Assembly (NCBI RefSeq): GCF_900890425.1
Contig: NZ_CAAHFG010000001.1
Coordinates: 3,162,001 to 3,226,000 of the forward strand
Length of the DNA: 64,000 bases
Reading direction: 5' to 3'
DNA from: Pontiella desulfatans
Lineage (GTDB): Bacteria > Verrucomicrobiota > Kiritimatiellia > Kiritimatiellales > Pontiellaceae
The notes beneath the pieces were generated by a model. That model saw only the letters and a list, made by a program, of their open reading frames with translations. It was not told the origin of the DNA and made no database searches. Positions 7,995 through 14,728 of the stretch are shown here, one piece after another. Within the stretch, counting starts at the first letter, position 1, and each line of letters starts with the position of its first letter. A program made the position numbers and the translations under genes.

Positions 7995-8213
7995 CTACGA
8001 GCTGATGCTGTTGAGCAGAAGATTCCTTGGGGTGAAGTTTGCCCAGTAGCGGCCAGAATGTCGCCGACCGACATGGCTTTTTGCCGCCAGCCTTGCCACC
8101 TCACGGTGCTCTTCCGAATAGATCAACGAATGATCGCAGAATGGGCAGTGCCAGACACGCTGGCTTCGTGTGCCCACGTGTTCAGATCCTATGATAGCTG
8201 TCTGTGTCCTCAT
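7995..8213 (-). CDS. Small zinc-knuckle protein (paralogue of 6744-7028)
   Basis: A 72-residue protein with the ATG at 8213, eight bases after GAGG. A GTG start at 8222 would fall in the ribosome site. The core WHCPFCDHSLIYSEEH followed by AKSHVGRRHSG supplies two cysteines and two histidines, in the same arrangement as the protein at 6744-7028. The C-terminus differs (YWANFTPRNLLLNSISS). It is part of the leader-preceded small-gene cluster and may act with its paralogue. Confidence 0.65.
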   Translation of the reverse strand: MRTQTAIIGSEHVGTRSQRVWHCPFCDHSLIYSEEHREVARLAAKSHVGRRHSGRYWANFTPRNLLLNSISS

Positions 8214-8278
8214 GGATATCACCTCGACAACCGCATCTCATGTGCGGCTTGTCTTCCACCCCGCAAGGCAAGCCGTGT
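8214..8278 (-). promoter_or_regulatory. Stem-loop leader C
   Basis: On the minus strand CGGCTTG pairs with CAAGCCG around a 17-base loop. It shares the 20-base block 8235-8254 with leader B, and then GAGGTG lies directly before the ATG. Only the outer stem is conserved; loop sequences differ between copies. Confidence 0.5.
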
Positions 8279-8388
8279 CGATCCAGGGCATGCGACGGAG
8301 ATGCCGAAGATCCGACAGCCTTAAATGGCTAGCTCCGACAAAGTGAGTCGGAGTGCCTTTTAAGGGTTTCGGATCGAGAAAAGCGCAC

Positions 8389-8709
8389 CTAGGCCAGGTG
8401 CAGCTCCTCCATGAACTGAGCGGGAGAGATTGATGGTCTCTGCCGGGGAAGGCGTGTGTTTCGAACATGATCGATCCCAGACATGAGGCCCAGATCAACG
8501 ATCCGCTGCATCTCGGCGAGTTCTCCGCTGAGGGCAAGCTTGAGTAGATCACGAGTGATTTCGTGACGCTCCTGCTCATCGAGTTTCGGATGAAGGCCGA
8601 AGTAGCAGAGGACGTTGTCCAGCGACTCCTCGACGTCGATCGCGTCAAAGGGAAACTCCGGCTGCGTTTTGATGTACTCAACCATGTTGTGCGTATTGTA
8701 TCTATCCAT
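8389..8709 (-). CDS. Unknown acidic small protein
   Basis: A 106-residue protein with the start at 8709 (MDRYNTHNMVEYIKTQ), preceded by GAGGTGACC. The upstream extension to 8805 is rejected because it would run through a hairpin leader. The protein is acidic and helical (FPFDAIDVEESLDNVL, QERHEITRDLLKLAL). No family is recognised. It is the first gene of the leftward small-gene cluster. Confidence 0.55.
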   Translation of the reverse strand: MDRYNTHNMVEYIKTQPEFPFDAIDVEESLDNVLCYFGLHPKLDEQERHEITRDLLKLALSGELAEMQRIVDLGLMSGIDHVRNTRLPRQRPSISPAQFMEELHLA

Positions 8710-8775
8710 TTTGGTCACCTCGGACACCCCGTCTTTGCGGGGCATCTGACATCTGGAACAGATGCCCCGTGCGGG
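8710..8775 (-). promoter_or_regulatory. Stem-loop leader D
   Basis: On the minus strand GGGGCATCTG pairs with CAGATGCCCC around a ten-base loop. GAGGTGACC then precedes the ATG at 8709. The placement is like that of leaders A-C, but the stem sequence is unrelated. Confidence 0.5.
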
Positions 8776-9375
8776 TGGACGAAAGGGGATCGAAATGGAT
8801 TGCACAACATGGTTGGCATCCAGAGCAGCCGGCGGTTTCCCCCGATCGACGGACAGCCTTCGCGCGGCTTACGTTGCCCTTGCGGATCATGCTGATCGAG
8901 CTGATCAATCCGGCCATGATGATCGTGATGGTTATGCTGGTCACGCTGATTGTGTTGGTTACGCGATCATGCTGGCGATGCTGTTCAAGCTGCTCATACC
9001 GATCAAGCCGCTCTACCGATCAGGCCGCTCTACCGATCTAGCTGCTCATGCTGGTTACGCCGCTCTACCGATCAGGCCGCTCTACCGATCTAGCTGCTCA
9101 TGCTGGTTACGCCGCTCTACCGATCAGGCCGCTCTACCGATCTAGCTGCTCATGCTGGTTACGCCGCTCACGCTGATCTGATCCTAGATAGATCCCTGGT
9201 TCCCCTTCACAAATAGAAAATATTACCTAGTCGCTTTTTGATACTCTCCAATATCAATTGCCAACCAGGCACTTACGGGATTTCGAGGGGTAACGAAAAG
9301 ATACGGTTTCCGGGTTCCAAAGAGGCTTTTTGTTACTCTGAAGACCGATTATTGGTACTTGCGTTACTACCGCTA
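8776..9375. other. Gene-free repeat region between small-gene cluster and repressor
   Basis: About 600 bases without a convincing gene. From 8880 to 9007 the sequence is built from variants of GATCATGCTGATC and GATCAAGCCGCT, and then passes into a perfect 52-bp tandem repeat (9008-9163). Open frames across it are low-complexity products of the repeat. The stretch 9180-9375 is unremarkable and leads into the repressor gene's 3' end. It probably contains the promoter of the leftward cluster. Confidence 0.5.
9008..9163. repeat. 52-bp tandem repeat, three perfect copies
   Basis: Three consecutive identical 52-bp units (9008-9059, 9060-9111, 9112-9163), followed by the first seven bases of a fourth. 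Each unit contains CCGCTCTACCGATC twice, so there is also a shorter internal periodicity. Iteron-like arrays of this type are known at plasmid origins, partition sites and transfer origins. Which applies here is not visible. Confidence 0.9.
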
Positions 9376-9723
9376 TTACGAACGCTTGGACTGTTTTTTC
9401 TGGCGCAGGAAGTCACAGAAATCCGCCACCTGCTCCTGCATCCTGGGAGGCATGGATTCCATGGCATGGAGGACTCGTTGCATGTAGAGGCTCTGTTTTG
9501 AGGTTGGAACCACACCCGCGAGAAGATGATCCACGGAACACCCCAGGGCACCGGCCAGCCGGGCAAGCATCTCGGCCGAAGGCTTCCGTATGCCCCGTTC
9601 GATGTGGGAGACCGCGGACTCCGTGGTCTCTGCCTGGACTGCCAGATTTTTCTGAGACAGCCCGAGCGTTGTCCGCTGTGCCTTGATCGCCTTGCCTATT
9701 TTGTTGGATCCTGAACCACTCAT
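9376..9723 (-). CDS. XRE-family transcriptional repressor
   Basis: A 115-residue protein. Residues 8-65 form a typical Cro/C1-type helix-turn-helix (IGKAIKAQRTTLGLSQ, then TTESAVSHIERGIRKPS, then LARLAGALGCSVDHLL). The C-terminal 45 residues are charged helix and probably dimerise. It is divergent from the membrane-anchored coiled-coil gene at 9844, and the 120-base spacer holds a small inverted repeat that could be its operator. It is likely the copy-control or maintenance regulator of the element. Confidence 0.85.
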   Translation of the reverse strand: MSGSGSNKIGKAIKAQRTTLGLSQKNLAVQAETTESAVSHIERGIRKPSAEMLARLAGALGCSVDHLLAGVVPTSKQSLYMQRVLHAMESMPPRMQEQVADFCDFLRQKKQSKRS

Positions 9724-9785
9724 TTATTGAGCCGACATCCTACCGGCCGCCCGCAGACAAGTCAGGTAAAATCTGAATTCCCTTC

Positions 9786-9840
9786 TTGACGCACAACAGC
9801 TATATAGTATTGTTTCAACTATACTAAATGAAAGGAGTCG
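9786..9840 (+). promoter_or_regulatory. Promoter with candidate XRE operator
   Basis: TTGACG at 9786-9791 and TATTGT at 9808-9813 form a bacterial -35/-10 pair with a 16-base spacer. AGTAT (9806-9810) and ATACT (9821-9825) form an inverted repeat that overlaps the -10, a natural repressor site. AAAGGAG precedes the ATG at 9844. Confidence 0.45.
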
Positions 9841-9843
9841 AAA

Positions 9844-10572
9844 ATGAAATACATCATAGCAACCGCATTGGTCGTCCTGGCACTGGTAACGGTCTTCGAC
9901 GCCCACAAGCTCATCCCGATACCTCGGGCTGTAGGATCCATTGTCAACGGATCCCTCTCGAAGCACCTGCCCTTTGGGGCGAAGGTCGCCTACGCTGAAT
10001 CCTGCATGGCGGATCTGAATCGCGAACGCGACCAGGTGAGGTATGCCGTGTCGGACGCCTCAGTCCGCCTGCGGATTCTGGATGGCCGGATCGAAACTCT
10101 GAAACGGCGGCAATCGGAATGCAGGACTGCAATCCGTGACCTGGTCGATATGGGAGAAAGCACCGCCCCGGATTCCCTAGCCCGGACGGTTGAGCGGTAC
10201 GACCATCTCCTTGCCGAGATCGATCGGCTACATCATCTCAGGAATCGACTGGCTGACACGGCTTCCTCGCTTGAACTGGCCGAGACCCAGGTTAGCGCCG
10301 ACCTCAGGGAGCTTGACAACCGCCTCAAGATCGTGGCGATTGACCATGAACATAATGACGCCCGCGAACTCGCGTCGCAACTGGCCGGCACCTCCTCCTA
10401 TCCGGATCAATTCAACCGGGCGAGACAGTGCGCCGACCTGCTCGATACACTGGAGCACCGGGAACGGATTCGGGAGGATCTGCATAGCCGATATGGATAT
10501 GAATCCATTGACCTGATGCAGCGCCCCAATCCCGCGGAACGTGCCCGGGAGATTCTTGCCGGGGACTGCTGA
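9844..10572 (+). CDS. Membrane-anchored coiled-coil protein
   Basis: A 242-residue protein with one N-terminal hydrophobic segment (IIATALVVLALVTVF) that could be an anchor or uncleaved signal. It is followed by about 180 residues of charged helix with heptad-like leucines (LRILDGRIETLKRR, HHLRNRLADTASSLELAE, LRELDNRLKIVAI), predicted coiled coil. No enzyme motif is seen. It is controlled from the spacer it shares with the XRE gene. It may belong to a transfer or membrane-attachment apparatus together with the 12386-13528 protein. Confidence 0.7.
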   Translation: MKYIIATALVVLALVTVFDAHKLIPIPRAVGSIVNGSLSKHLPFGAKVAYAESCMADLNRERDQVRYAVSDASVRLRILDGRIETLKRRQSECRTAIRDLVDMGESTAPDSLARTVERYDHLLAEIDRLHHLRNRLADTASSLELAETQVSADLRELDNRLKIVAIDHEHNDARELASQLAGTSSYPDQFNRARQCADLLDTLEHRERIREDLHSRYGYESIDLMQRPNPAERAREILAGDC

Positions 10573-11138
10573 TTCCCAGCGAGAGTAAACTTCCACTGGA
10601 ACACTACGCAAGCGCGGTCGGTTCATCCCATTGAATCGGCCGCGCGTCTTTTCATTCCTCCAATAGATTTATAACTGTAGTCCTGTAGTAGTAGTATAGT
10701 AGTAGTTATAGATAGTAGTAAGTAGTAGTAGGCTCCACTGGAAATCTACTCCCACTGGCGGGCATGCCGCCTTATGCCATCTACGATCCATCAAGCATGA
10801 AGCCTTGAGCGGATTGTGAAATGTTGCCGCCGAGAATGTAGATGGAGGTTGCCACTCATTTCATTCGCTGCTTTCCTTCGGAAAGCCCCGCTTCGCGTCC
10901 AGCTCCATTGTCCAGGGGTGGCAAGCGGATGTCGCATGCATGGCGGAGCTGGAAGCTCCATCTACATTGTCTAAGCTTGGGCTTCGTTTTTTGGAGTTGT
11001 CCAGCCCTGAACTTGTTTCGAAGACCTATTTCGCCCGCAGGCGGTATCCATGTTTTCTGCCACTACACCCCAGTGACGCAAAAGATTTAAATAGTTCCCC
11101 CATCTACACTTCCACTGGAGTGTGATTTTCCAGTGGAA
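10573..11138. other. Candidate archaeal-type replication origin beside orc1/cdc6
   Basis: A 560-base gene-free stretch directly upstream of the Orc1/Cdc6 gene. It holds four copies of a TTCCASTGGAA-like motif: 10591-10601, 10733-10743, 11110-11120 and 11128-11138, one or two of them with one mismatch. The motif resembles the mini-ORB core (TTCCAGTGGAAAC) bound by archaeal Orc1/Cdc6. Between the first two copies, 10657-10732 is rich in A, T and TAG triplets and could be the unwinding element. The last copy overlaps the GTG start, which would allow autoregulation. Confidence 0.55.
10835..10968. repeat. 134-bp element with 13-bp terminal inverted repeats
   Basis: AATGTAGATGGAG (10835-10847) and CTCCATCTACATT (10956-10968) are perfect inverted repeats. 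No open frame of interest lies between them. The size and structure fit a miniature inverted-repeat element inserted into the candidate origin region. No target duplication was established. Confidence 0.5.
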
Positions 11139-12389
11139 AGCAATATACAACAACGCATATGGGCTGAAATAGAGCAGGCAACAGAGAATTCGGTTGTCGT
11201 CAATCAGGACTACTTGGACGACGAGCAGCTTACGCGCCAGCGCCAATTCGAAGTCCTGAGCGAAATATTTAATATGAACATCCGGAGCCAGGAGATCCGG
11301 ACGATCAGCAACCACTTCTCTCCTGTTTTTCGGGGCGGGCATCCCAACCACCTTGGACTTGGCGGCAAGACCGGCACGGGGAAGACCATCACGATTCTCT
11401 GGTTCCTTGCCCAGGTGGCCCAGCTCTGCAAAGAGCGGGACATTCCATTCCGGCAGGTGCATCTGGATTTTTGCTGCCCGGTTCCGTGTTTTCGTGCGCT
11501 CAACACATTGGCCTGTCTGCTGGATGCCAGCAAGGCCTACCGCAAAGGCATCAGCCTCGAAGAACTGATGGTTCGAATTGAGCGGAAGCTGGCTTCGCTA
11601 CGGGGATTTCTGGTGATCTTCATCGATGAGGCGGACAATGTCCGAACCGATTTCAACACCTTCTATCAGTTCCTCATCAAGCGGCTTCCACAGCGAATAT
11701 CGGCCAAGCTGATCTTGGTCTTTGCCTCCAACCGGCTGAATTGGATGGAGAACCTCGATCCCCGAGTAAAAAGCTGCCTAAAGCTGCGTGAGATGATCTT
11801 CCAGCCCTACGACGCAGACAGTCTGCACAGGATACTGGAAATCCGGGTCAAGAAGGCGATGCGTTCTGATCGAATTGAAGAAGGGGTGATTCCCAAGATC
11901 GCGGCGTTGGCCTCCCAGCAGCATGGCGATGCCCGGAAAGCGGTCAATCTGCTACGGCGTTCCGCGGAGTTGGCGGAGGAGGATCGGACTCCGATCTCTC
12001 TTGAGACCATTGGTCGCGCATATGAAGAAATCGAACGTGACAAGTACGTGGATATGATCCGGGGCAGCCCAAAGCAGCTTCAGGCCGCGCTCTATGCAGC
12101 GCTGACGGGCAAACCAAAGGGCGGGCGCGTCCTTCACACCGGTGATGCATATTTGGTCTACGAGCGATTCTGTGCAGAGTCCGGGCTTCGACCGGTAACC
12201 CAGCGGGCGTTCAGCGATCTGCTATGCGAACTGGATATGTATGGATACTTGAGGGCACGGACCGTATCCCGAGGTCGCTATGGCCGAAGCAAGGACATCC
12301 ACGTGACCTTGGCTCCCAACATTCACAAACGGCTTCTTCATGTTATCAGGAGCAATTTCGATCTGGATTCCGGGGTGAGCTACGCATGA
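11133..12389 (+). CDS. cdc6: Orc1/Cdc6-family replication initiator (archaeal type)
   Basis: A 418-residue AAA+ protein. Walker A is GKTGTGKT (78-85), Walker B is VIFIDEAD (161-168), sensor 1 is FASN (197-200), and sensor 2 GDARKAVNLLRRS (265-277) is diagnostic of Orc1/Cdc6. The C-terminal winged helix (about 305-395) carries TQRAFSDLLCELDMYGYL and VSRGRYGRSKDIHV, which match archaeal Cdc6 very closely. It should bind origin boxes and load a replicative helicase. The start is a GTG lying inside an ORB-like motif. A TTTAAATA box with AAAAGA before it lies 39 bases upstream. Its end overlaps the next gene (ATGA). A bacterial DnaA or RepA identity is excluded by the winged helix. Confidence 0.93.
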   Translation: MESNIQQRIWAEIEQATENSVVVNQDYLDDEQLTRQRQFEVLSEIFNMNIRSQEIRTISNHFSPVFRGGHPNHLGLGGKTGTGKTITILWFLAQVAQLCKERDIPFRQVHLDFCCPVPCFRALNTLACLLDASKAYRKGISLEELMVRIERKLASLRGFLVIFIDEADNVRTDFNTFYQFLIKRLPQRISAKLILVFASNRLNWMENLDPRVKSCLKLREMIFQPYDADSLHRILEIRVKKAMRSDRIEEGVIPKIAALASQQHGDARKAVNLLRRSAELAEEDRTPISLETIGRAYEEIERDKYVDMIRGSPKQLQAALYAALTGKPKGGRVLHTGDAYLVYERFCAESGLRPVTQRAFSDLLCELDMYGYLRARTVSRGRYGRSKDIHVTLAPNIHKRLLHVIRSNFDLDSGVSYA

Positions 12390-13528
12390 GCCGTGATCCA
12401 TTTGATGGCGTACTCGATCCCTTCGCATGGTGGGACATATCGGCCACCTATGAAAAATATTCCGGCTTTTTCGATCTGGTCATCTATTGCACGATCTTCA
12501 TTGCCCTGGCTCACGTTATATTCACGAAGCGGTTTAGCGGACGCGCCGGAAAAGCCATGGCCACCGCTATTGGTCTGGCTTTGGGTATTTCATTGACCCT
12601 GGCAGAGCAACAGTTCGGCATGAACCTGCGCCAGGCGGGTCCTATCGCCGTCTTCATTGCGATGCTTCTTGTCGGATTCCTGATACTGCATGTCCTGATC
12701 CGGGTGCATGTCAGCTGGAAGCTGGCGGTTCCGTTGACCTATATACTCATGTATCTTTTTGTCCGAGCAATGAGCCCGGCCTTGTGGCGGGCGATTACCG
12801 ACCGTGTTCCATTCATCGGTCTGCTGTCCGCTATCATCTTTCTCATCTGTGTCTGGCAACTGGGCGTGGCGATCTGGCCCAAGAGTAGTGGTCACCATGC
12901 AGCCAAGGACTCGGACTCGGCCTTCATCGCGACCTTGGACCGCAAACATGAGGATCGGGAGGTAAAGGTTGAGAAGCGTATTAAGCGGAAGCTGGTTCCT
13001 GAAGTTAGACGCGAAACGAAACGGATCGAGAGGAACCTGAAGGGTCTTTTGCGGGAACTGAAGCGCGACCCACCACGATGGCAAGCCATCGAACGCGCGC
13101 TATCCGATATCGGCCACGGTTCCGACGACGTGCTGAAGGCCATCGACCGTATTCGCACCCTGGACCGCCGCTTGAGAAATTTTGATTGGCATGAGCTGCA
13201 ACAGCTCAGCAGCTACTACCGTGATTTGAACGAGAACGACAAGGAACGATTGAAAGAACAGATTCTGCTGGAGCGCCGAAAGATCGTCCAGGAGCATGCA
13301 ATCGTGGAGCTCGCGGAGCGATGCGAACATCGTCATCAGCAGATCCGCCAAGGCCTGGACCAGGCATCCCGGGCATGTTCAATTGAAGACCGCGATGGTG
13401 CGGCACATAGTATTTCAAAGGCAATTCAGCTCGAAGAACAGCAAAAAAGCGACCTGGATCAACTCAAGTGCGCGGAAAAAAAGTTGCTGCAGCTGACACG
13501 CCTGAAAATCAAAAAAGAAAAAGGATGA
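12386..13528 (+). CDS. Multi-pass membrane protein with long coiled coil
   Basis: The ATG at 12386 overlaps the Orc1/Cdc6 stop (380 residues). Five hydrophobic segments occupy about residues 24-175 (for example LVIYCTIFIALAHVIF, AVFIAMLLVGFLILHVLI, LLSAIIFLICVWQLGV). After that come about 190 residues of highly charged helix (KVEKRIKRKLVPEV, RRLRNFDWHELQQLSSYY, QSDLDQLKCAEKKLL-like heptads). No known family is recognised. Coupling to the initiator gene suggests a role in maintenance, membrane tethering or transfer of the replicon. Confidence 0.75.
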   Translation: MSRDPFDGVLDPFAWWDISATYEKYSGFFDLVIYCTIFIALAHVIFTKRFSGRAGKAMATAIGLALGISLTLAEQQFGMNLRQAGPIAVFIAMLLVGFLILHVLIRVHVSWKLAVPLTYILMYLFVRAMSPALWRAITDRVPFIGLLSAIIFLICVWQLGVAIWPKSSGHHAAKDSDSAFIATLDRKHEDREVKVEKRIKRKLVPEVRRETKRIERNLKGLLRELKRDPPRWQAIERALSDIGHGSDDVLKAIDRIRTLDRRLRNFDWHELQQLSSYYRDLNENDKERLKEQILLERRKIVQEHAIVELAERCEHRHQQIRQGLDQASRACSIEDRDGAAHSISKAIQLEEQQKSDLDQLKCAEKKLLQLTRLKIKKEKG

Positions 13529-13538
13529 GGTGAGAGAT

Positions 13539-13829
13539 ATGAAAATTATATCAGGTTTATTTGTGATTATGCTGGTCCTGCTGACAGGCTGTGGAGAAAA
13601 TAGCGCGATCGGAGACATTGCGACCAACGTTTCTGCGCCAAAGATCTTCCGCTTGGTCATCCAATGCGGGGATACGCCGGAGCTGCCTATCCGCATTACA
13701 GGGGATGCCCACGTGGCGATGCCGGACTTCATGCAAAGCAACTGCTCGCTCCATGGTGATCGCGAGCAAATCGCCATACGATGCCCTCAGGATTTTTCAG
13801 TCTTGGAACCATTGGAAATGCAGCCCTAG
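13539..13829 (+). CDS. Small lipoprotein
   Basis: A 96-residue protein beginning MKIISGLFVIMLVLLTGCGE, a clear signal peptide with lipobox LTGC. The start at 13539 is chosen because GAGGTGAG precedes it; it follows the coiled-coil membrane gene after ten bases. The mature part is short and has no recognised domain. Its location suggests an envelope component of the same module. Confidence 0.7.
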   Translation: MKIISGLFVIMLVLLTGCGENSAIGDIATNVSAPKIFRLVIQCGDTPELPIRITGDAHVAMPDFMQSNCSLHGDREQIAIRCPQDFSVLEPLEMQP

Positions 13830-13846
13830 ATGGAGAAGGTTGTTAA

Positions 13847-14074
13847 TCAAAGCGGATAGGGCTTTCGGTCAATGCCGAACTCCCGCCTCACGATTTCAGA
13901 ATGTCGCCCAGCGAAAGCTTTCTGCCATGCATAGGCTTCGGGATCGACTTGAGAATGAATATCCCCGTTTGGGGACGAGGTCCATGAATCATCTGGAACT
14001 GGATCTCCCACAATGAGGTCATTCAATACGTGGTTCTCGTGCAGGTCGATCCAATTTTCATAAAATACAGACAT
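13847..14074 (-). CDS. Small orphan protein behind an archaeal-like promoter
   Basis: A 75-residue protein starting MSVFYENWIDLHENHVL, with GAGGTG upstream; an adjacent ATG at 14077 is the alternative start. It is acidic with several tryptophans and no recognised motif. It is convergent with the lipoprotein gene. It lies exactly 35 bases downstream of a TTTATATA box, the same geometry as for the HerA operon, which supports it being a real gene. Confidence 0.55.
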   Translation of the reverse strand: MSVFYENWIDLHENHVLNDLIVGDPVPDDSWTSSPNGDIHSQVDPEAYAWQKAFAGRHSEIVRREFGIDRKPYPL

Positions 14075-14090
14075 CATAGGCACCTCTAAC

Positions 14091-14133
14091 ACCTGCGAAG
14101 ATGCCGAAATATATAAAGGTTTCGTTTTCGAGG
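14091..14133 (-). promoter_or_regulatory. Archaeal-like BRE/TATA box; 43-bp repeat copy 1
   Basis: On the minus strand the core is CGAAACC-TTTATATA-TTTCGG (14104-14124), with 35 bases from the TATA box to the ATG at 14074. The surrounding 43 bases match 16609-16651 at 40 positions. The plus-strand frame starting at 14101 is an artefact of this repeat. Confidence 0.5.
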
Positions 14134-14442
14134 GACGATGTCATAGAAGCTGAAACCACGCGAAAGGCACTTCTCTTTCTCTTCCCTTGGCGGTTCGAAC
14201 TGGATCATGAGCAGCGAATCTACCGGAGATGGTACAGCAATGCAGATTTAAACAGAAATTTTTGCAAACGCATGAATAATAAACGCCACCACGCGACGTA
14301 GTAGTTCACATACATCTACAGAGTGCTGTGGTATTTCAGTGGTACTTCGAACGATCAGACAGTTTGATCTGGTAGAAACAGTTGAGGGTTTTTGAGAACA
14401 ACGCTTTGCGGACTTAGCCCTTGAAACAGGCATAAAAGGTAA

Positions 14443-14503
14443 TGGTGCCGGAGGTGGGACTCGAACCCACACAGATTTCTCCGCGGGATTTTGAATCCCG
14501 TGC
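14443..14503 (-). tRNA. tRNA-Leu (CAA) 3' part only, truncated; candidate att site
   Basis: On the minus strand the sequence gives an anticodon stem CGGGA-TTCAAAA-TCCCG (anticodon CAA), a variable arm, T arm GTGGG-TTCGAGT-CCCAC, and an acceptor strand CTCCGGC-A-CCA. The 5' acceptor strand GCCGGAG and a normal D arm are missing, so it is not a functional gene. Such 3' parts are what site-specific integration into a tRNA leaves behind. By polarity, element DNA should lie to its right, towards the integrase. Confidence 0.75.
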
Positions 14504-14728
14504 ACCAATAATTCCCCCTTTATTTAAAGATATTTAGCCGATCACAGCATCAGAGAGAGGCATTAGCTCCAACAAACACTCAACTCCGGTAAAGTTTGTG
14601 AGATAGAAACCAACTATTAGCTAACTGACGCTGGTCATGGGTCGAATACTTACTAGTCTCGAGCGCTAAAGATATTATACTCATCATCCAAGGGTTTCGC
14701 ACCCATACGAACAAACTGGGGCTCATAA
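14504..14728. other. AT-rich spacer behind integrase
   Basis: No gene or clear repeat is seen. Together with 14134-14442 it makes an almost gene-free stretch of about 600 bases around the tRNA-Leu fragment, consistent with an attachment region or eroded integration junction. Confidence 0.4.

Noticed and set aside
7062-8324. 420-codon plus-strand frame across the small-gene cluster
   Set aside because: It runs antisense to several leftward genes that have good ribosome sites, paralogy and ATGA coupling; no domain is seen in it.
8762-9145. Plus-strand frame of 127 codons across the repeat region
   Set aside because: It is a translation of the 52-bp repeat and GATC-rich DNA (repeating LYRSGRSTD-like peptides) with no ribosome site; the reverse-strand frame 8702-8944 is equally low in complexity.
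9008-9163. CRISPR array
   Set aside because: The 52-bp units are directly adjacent without unique spacers, so it is a tandem repeat.
14101-14301. Plus-strand frame beginning MPKYIKVSFSR
   Set aside because: Its start codon and first residues are the complement of the TATA-like box repeat; the second copy at 16619 gives a different protein after the repeat, so the similarity is of DNA, not of protein.
14443-14503. Functional tRNA-Leu gene
   Set aside because: The 5' acceptor strand and D arm are missing upstream on the minus strand; only the 3' part from the anticodon stem to CCA is present.
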